Assembly: GCF_900094595.1 (NCBI RefSeq)
Contig: NZ_FMAD01000001.1
Span: 1-64,000 of the forward strand
DNA length: 64,000 nt
From: Cupriavidus alkaliphilus
GTDB taxonomy: Bacteria; Pseudomonadota; Gammaproteobacteria; Burkholderiales; Burkholderiaceae
Direction of reading: 5' to 3'
Shown: in pieces, positions 59,434 through 64,000 of the stretch
Layout of the letters: every line of letters begins with the position of its first letter
How positions within the stretch are numbered: the first letter of the stretch is position 1
The notes under the pieces: model-generated
Database searches by the model: none
What the model was told of the DNA's origin: nothing
The model's input: only the letters and a program-made list of their open reading frames with translations
Position numbers and translations under genes: made by a program

Positions 59434-59462
59434 AAAACAGCGGGTTAGCAACCCGCTGTTTT
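59434..59462 (-). terminator. tRNA-Pro terminator
   Basis: A 13-bp perfect stem (aaaacagcgggtt / aacccgctgtttt) with a 3-nt loop, 14 bases beyond the tRNA 3' end on the minus strand. T-rich sequence follows on that strand (tttgtttgt). Canonical intrinsic terminator. Confidence 0.9.
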
Positions 59463-59475
59463 GTAAGGAGAAATC

Positions 59476-59552
59476 TGGTCGGGGTGAGAGGATTCGAACC
59501 TCCGGCCTCTACGTCCCGAACGTAGCGCTCTACCAGGCTAAGCTACACCCCG
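59476..59552 (-). tRNA. tRNA-Pro (anticodon CGG)
   Basis: A 77-nt cloverleaf with encoded CCA at 59476-59478. Acceptor stem CGGGGTG / CACCCCG, anticodon stem CTACG / CGTAG with loop TTCGGGA, giving anticodon CGG, and T-arm GGAGGTTCGAATCCTCT (the usual GTTCGAAT). It is read from 59552 to 59476. The neighbouring integrase remnant suggests use as an integration site. Confidence 0.95.
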
Positions 59553-59670
59553 ATTTGGTTTGCCGGCAGACGCTTTAGCGTCAGCAGCAAAGAACGTAAG
59601 TTTAGCAGCGTTTTTTTGGGAATGGAAGAGGGCGGAGGAAAACGCCGCGCAGCCCGCCGCCTGTCCCGAC
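59553..59670. other. tRNA-Pro/ispB intergenic region
   Basis: A 118-bp gap. A perfect 6-bp hairpin gacgct/agcgtc at 59569-59582 and a run of seven T near 59610 are visible. It must hold the tRNA promoter, and the end of the ispB transcript. Confidence 0.4.
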
Positions 59671-60657
59671 TCAGGACTGCCGCTGCAGCGAGAACGCGCA
59701 GAGCTGGATCAGCGTTTCCTTCAGCTCGGATGGCGGGAACTGCCGGGCCGCCTGCTCGGCGGCTTCGGCCTCGCGCCGTGCGGCCTCGAAGGTGACCTCG
59801 AGCGCGCCGCTGGCGTGGATCGCGGCAAAGACCGCGTCGAAATGCTCGGTGCCGCCCTGCACGATCGCGTCGCGTGCCAGCTGGCGCTGCTCCGCGGTGC
59901 CGTGTTCCAGCAGGTGCAGCAGCGGCAGGGTGGGCTTGCCTTCGCGCAGGTCGTCGCCGGCGTTCTTGCCCATCTGCTCGGCGCTGGCGGTGTAGTCCAG
60001 CATGTCGTCGATCAGCTGGAACGCGGTGCCGATGCGGCGGCCGTATTCGGCGGCGGCTTCTTCCATCTGCGCGTCGGCGCCGGACAGCACCGCGCCCAGT
60101 TGCGCGGCGGCCTCGAACAGCTTGGCGGTCTTGTAGCGGATCACCTGCAGGTAGCGCTCGACGGTGACGTCGGGGTCGTGCATGTTCAGCAGCTGCAGCA
60201 CTTCGCCCTCGGCGATCACGTTGGTCGCGTTCGACAGGATCTCCATGATGCGCATGCTGCCGGCATCGACCATCATCTGGAACGCGCGCGAATAGAGGAA
60301 GTCGCCCACCAGCACGCTGGCCGCGTTGCCGAACACGGCGTTGGCGGTGTCGCGCCCGCGGCGCAGCTCGGACTCGTCGACGACATCGTCGTGCAGCAGG
60401 GTGGCGGTGTGGATGAATTCCACGACGGCGGCCAGCTCATGGTGGCGGTTGCCGTCATAACCCAGCGCGCGCGCCGTCAGCAGCAGGATCACCGGGCGCA
60501 GGCGCTTGCCGCCGGCACCGATGATGTATTCGCCGATCTGTTCGATCAGCGGGACTTCGGAGGACAGCCGCTGGCGGATAACAGCATCGACCGCGCGCAT
60601 GTCTGCAGCGACCGGGGCAAGCAAGGCAGTGGCGGAAGGCTGGGGCAAGATGATCAC
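59671..60657 (-). CDS. ispB: octaprenyl diphosphate synthase
   Basis: A 328-residue (with GTG start) trans-prenyltransferase making the ubiquinone side chain. First aspartate-rich motif DDVVD (90-94) in LLHDDVVDESELRRG, second DDMLD (217-221) in AFQLIDDMLD, and GGKRLRP (near 50-56) are intact. The GTG at 60657 gives VIILPQPSATALL, a usual start region; ATG at 60717 would add 20 residues, and ATG 60600 would trim 19, so the start is uncertain. Functionally linked with coq7 elsewhere in the window. Confidence 0.93.
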   Translation of the reverse strand: MIILPQPSATALLAPVAADMRAVDAVIRQRLSSEVPLIEQIGEYIIGAGGKRLRPVILLLTARALGYDGNRHHELAAVVEFIHTATLLHDDVVDESELRRGRDTANAVFGNAASVLVGDFLYSRAFQMMVDAGSMRIMEILSNATNVIAEGEVLQLLNMHDPDVTVERYLQVIRYKTAKLFEAAAQLGAVLSGADAQMEEAAAEYGRRIGTAFQLIDDMLDYTASAEQMGKNAGDDLREGKPTLPLLHLLEHGTAEQRQLARDAIVQGGTEHFDAVFAAIHASGALEVTFEAARREAEAAEQAARQFPPSELKETLIQLCAFSLQRQS

Positions 60658-60797
60658 CGTTACGCAAAACCGGTCGATTATATGCGATGCAGGCGGCGTT
60701 CTACGCATGCCCCGCATTGTTTGCCGGGCTGCTGGCCGGGCGATGTCAGGGTATGCGCGCAGCGGTGCCGGTGGCGGGCGCCACTATAATGGCGGCC

Positions 60798-60893
60798 ATG
60801 GACAAGCCCGTACCTCGCCGCCAACTGCGCCGCACCGCCTGGTGGGTGGCGTTTGCCGCACTGGCGGGGTTTCTTCTCGCCGATCTGACCTGA
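60798..60893 (+). CDS. possible 31-residue single-helix membrane peptide
   Basis: A small open frame MDKPVPRRQLRRTAWWVAFA... (31 residues) with five arginines and one lysine before a hydrophobic helix (WWVAFAALAGFLLADL). A consensus TATAAT lies at 60785-60790, 7 bases before the ATG, so any transcript would start at or one base before the start codon (leaderless). No -35 matches. Could be a positively charged small membrane protein or chance. Divergent from ispB. Confidence 0.4.
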   Translation: MDKPVPRRQLRRTAWWVAFAALAGFLLADLT

Positions 60894-60951
60894 GCCCAGC
60901 CGCGGCCGATTGTGCCGGGCGCGCCGCTCACAGGCTATGTGCCTGTTTTCT

Positions 60952-60980
60952 TTGCGGTTTTCCCTAATCTCGTTTACAAT
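60952..60980 (+). promoter_or_regulatory. rplU-rpmA promoter
   Basis: TTGCGG (60952-60957), a 17-bp spacer and TACAAT (60975-60980) fit sigma-70 boxes at 4/6 and 5/6. Start would be near 60987, leaving a leader of about 100 nt before rplU, as expected for a ribosomal protein operon. Confidence 0.65.
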
Positions 60981-61088
60981 TCCCGGTTTCCTCCGGTAGT
61001 CGCTCGCCATGCGGGTCCTTGCCGGTGGGAGATAACCGGGCCGCATCGCGCGGTTTCGGCGTTTTATTCACATCCGAGAGGTTCGACA

Positions 61089-61400
61089 ATGTACGCGGTC
61101 GTAAAAACCGGCGGCAAGCAATACAAGGTTGCTGCTGGCGAAAAACTGAAAGTAGAACAGATACCGGCAGACATTGGCGCAGAAATCACGCTCGACCAGG
61201 TGCTCGCAGTGGGCGCCGGCGACCAAATCAAGTTTGGTACGCCGCTGGTGAGCGGGGCTTCCGTCAAGGCTACCGTTATCTCCCAGGGTCGTCACGACAA
61301 GGTGAAGATCTTCAAGATGCGCCGTCGCAAGCACTACCAGAAGCGTCAGGGCCATCGTCAGAATTACACCGAACTGCGCATCGAAGCGATCGTTGCCTGA
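61089..61400 (+). CDS. rplU: 50S ribosomal protein L21
   Basis: A 103-residue ribosomal protein binding 23S r[17 protein letters not shown] at the start and [16 protein letters not shown] near the end are diagnostic. First gene of rplU-rpmA-obgE, the usual order. Ribosome site gagaggttcg precedes the ATG. Confidence 0.97.
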   Translation: MYAVVKTGGKQYKVAAGEKLKVEQIPADIGAEITLDQVLAVGAGDQIKFGTPLVSGASVKATVISQGRHDKVKIFKMRRRKHYQKRQGHRQNYTELRIEAIVA

Positions 61401-61439
61401 TCGATCGAGCGTAATCCGGTAAAGCGACAGGAGTAAGAC

Positions 61440-61700
61440 ATGGCACAGAAAAAAGGCGGCGGTTCCACGCGGAACGGCCGTGATTCCGAATCGAAGCGTC
61501 TGGGCGTGAAGGTGTTTGGTGGCCAGGCCATCAACGCCGGCGGCATCATCGTGCGCCAGCGCGGTACCCGCGTGCATGCCGGCGACAACGTCGGCGTGGG
61601 CAAGGACCACACGCTGTTCGCACTGGTCGACGGCCACGTGCAGTTCGCCGTCAAGGGCCCTGCCAAGAAGCAGCAAGTCAGCGTCGTCCCGGCGGCCTGA
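61440..61700 (+). CDS. rpmA: 50S ribosomal protein L27
   Basis: An 86-residue ribosomal protein whose N terminus reaches the peptidyl transferase centre. [18 protein letters not shown] and [22 protein letters not shown] are diagnostic. No cleavable N-terminal extension of the Firmicutes kind. Ribosome site aggag, 8 bases before ATG. A terminator follows. Confidence 0.97.
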   Translation: MAQKKGGGSTRNGRDSESKRLGVKVFGGQAINAGGIIVRQRGTRVHAGDNVGVGKDHTLFALVDGHVQFAVKGPAKKQQVSVVPAA

Positions 61701-61723
61701 TAACAGCCTTTGCAGGATGAAAG

Positions 61724-61749
61724 GCCCCGCAACGCTTGCGGGGCTTTTT
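61724..61749 (+). terminator. rplU-rpmA terminator
   Basis: An 8-bp stem gccccgca / tgcggggc with a 5-nt loop, followed by five T. Twenty-three bases after the rpmA stop. Reading on into obgE is possible, since no strong promoter was seen before obgE. Confidence 0.9.
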
Positions 61750-61786
61750 CTTTTCTGGCGACAATAACATTGGCCAGTCCGGATGA

Positions 61787-62959
<1,173 letters not shown>

Positions 62960-63006
62960 ACAAGAATCAGCGGTTCCGAACGATCTCCGGAGACAGGATT
63001 TCCACC

Positions 63007-64000
63007 ATGCAATCGGTCATCGCGCAGGCAAAGCGCATCGTCGTCAAAGTGGGCTCCAGCCTGGTCACCAACGACGGCAAGGGGCTGGACCACGACGCCA
63101 TCGCCCGCTGGGCGGCCCAGATCGCCAAGTTGCGCGTGGCCGGCAAGGAAGTGGTGCTGGTCAGTTCCGGCGCCATTGCCGAAGGCATGCAGCGGCTTGG
63201 CTGGGTGCGCCGCCCGAAGGAAATCCATGAGCTGCAGGCGGCCGCCGCGGTTGGGCAAATGGGCCTGGCGCAGGTCTATGAGAGCCAGTTCGGCCGCTAT
63301 GGAATCCGCACCGCGCAGGTGCTGCTGACCCACGCCGACCTGGCCGATCGCGAGCGCTACCTGAACGCCCGCTCCACGCTGCTGACGCTGCTGTCGCTGG
63401 GCGTGGTGCCGATCATCAACGAGAACGACACCGTGGTCACCGACGAAATCAAGTTCGGCGACAACGATACGCTCGGCGCGCTGGTCACCAACCTGATCGA
63501 AGGCGACGCGCTGGTGATCCTGACCGACCAGCGCGGCCTGTACACCGCCGATCCGCGCAAGGATCCGGCCGCGCAGTTCGTCGACGAGGCGCTGGCCGGC
63601 ACGCCCGAGCTGGAGGCCATGGCCGGCGGCGCCGGCACCTCGATCGGGCGCGGCGGCATGCTGACCAAGATCCTGGCGGCCAAGCGCGCGGCCAAGTCCG
63701 GCGCGCATACCACCATCGCCTCGGGCCGCGAAGCCAACGTGCTCGAGCGCCTGGCGGCCGGCGAGGCCATCGGCACCCAGCTGCTGGCGCCGACCGGCCG
63801 GCTGACGGCACGCAAGCAATGGATGGCCGACCACCTGCAGCTGCGCGGCCGGGTCGTGATCGACAACGGCGCGGTCGAGAAGCTCACCAGCGGCGGCAAG
63901 TCGCTGCTGCCGATCGGCGTGACGGAAGTGCAGGGCGAGTTCGCCCGCGGCGAGGTGATCGCCTGCGTGGACGCGCAGGGCAAGGAGGTGGCGCGCGGCA
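63007..64000 (+). CDS. proB: glutamate 5-kinase (3' end outside the window)
   Basis: The first 331 codons of the kinase that starts proline synthesis. [21 protein letters not shown] (8-28), [13 protein letters not shown] (about 49-61), [26 protein letters not shown] (about 138-163, split) and the [13 protein letters not shown] region match the amino-acid kinase fold. The C-terminal PUA domain begins near 285 ([15 protein letters not shown]) and continues past the edge. Ribosome site ccggagacagg 6-10 bases before ATG. 47 bases after obgE, likely co-transcribed. Confidence 0.95.

Noticed and set aside
56193..59475. A second copy of the tRNA-Pro 3' end marking the far attachment site
   Set aside because: Reading the region for the ggtcggggtgagagg string and its complement found only the tRNA itself.

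Overview
The window is high-GC DNA whose gene order and protein families point to a betaproteobacterium of the Burkholderiaceae, most likely Cupriavidus (C. necator / C. taiwanensis type). Supporting evidence: the order mraZ-rsmH-ftsLI-murEF-mraY-murD-ftsW-murGC-ddl-ftsQAZ, then peroxiredoxin, lpxC, dciA, secA and argJ; a Bug-type tricarboxylate-binding protein; a Burkholderiales-type general porin; and pilBCD-coaE-zapD-yacG. The genus is an inference from gene order and protein similarity recalled from memory; no search was run.

Layout. (1) 1-300 is the tail of an rRNA operon (23S 3' end, spacer, 5S rRNA, terminator). (2) 540-20737 is an accessory or metabolic stretch: a DUF3047 lipoprotein; a DUF2891 protein; an M20 amidohydrolase divergent from a five-gene peptide ABC transporter operon (4139-9836); a Leu/Ile/Val-type binding protein; a molybdopterin oxidoreductase translationally coupled to a zinc-peptidase lipoprotein; a TetR regulator next to fadD; a MarR regulator overlapping a small lipoprotein; a Bug-family binding protein; and a porin. 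(3) coq7 (21075-21698) precedes the complete division and cell wall (dcw) cluster, 22136-39735. Most of its genes overlap by 1-4 bases or lie a few bases apart, which implies one long transcript. It starts at a promoter overlapped by four 10-bp repeats that look like MraZ boxes, and ends at a strong hairpin after ftsZ. (4) 40201-50310 holds a peroxiredoxin, lpxC, dciA, secA, argJ, a DUF815 ATPase, mutT and an OPT-family transporter. (5) 50336-56192, on the minus strand, holds yacG, zapD, coaE and the type IV pilus assembly genes pilD, pilC and pilB.

(6) 56193-59475 is a small decayed island between pilB and tRNA-Pro(CGG). It carries a toxin-first RelE/ParE-type toxin-antitoxin pair whose toxin appears frameshifted near its end, a lower-GC exported protein with two Ig-like (choice-of-anchor D / ASH-type) repeats, a stretch with no recognisable gene, and the N-terminal remnant of a tRNA-targeting integrase. 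Between the integrase and the tRNA 3' end lies a cluster of short direct and inverted repeats that could be integrase arm sites. (7) 59671 to the end is housekeeping: ispB, a possible leaderless 31-residue membrane peptide, rplU-rpmA, obgE, and proB, which runs off the window.

The central theme is envelope biogenesis. The dcw cluster makes lipid II and the divisome; lpxC commits to lipid A; secA exports proteins; ispB makes the side chain for ubiquinone, whose ring coq7 hydroxylates; zapD stabilises FtsZ. I found no convincing wholly novel multi-gene system. The points most worth checking are the frameshifted toxin, the orphan exported repeat protein, the repeat cluster by tRNA-Pro, and the candidate regulatory sites upstream of fadD, the peptide transporter and mraZ.
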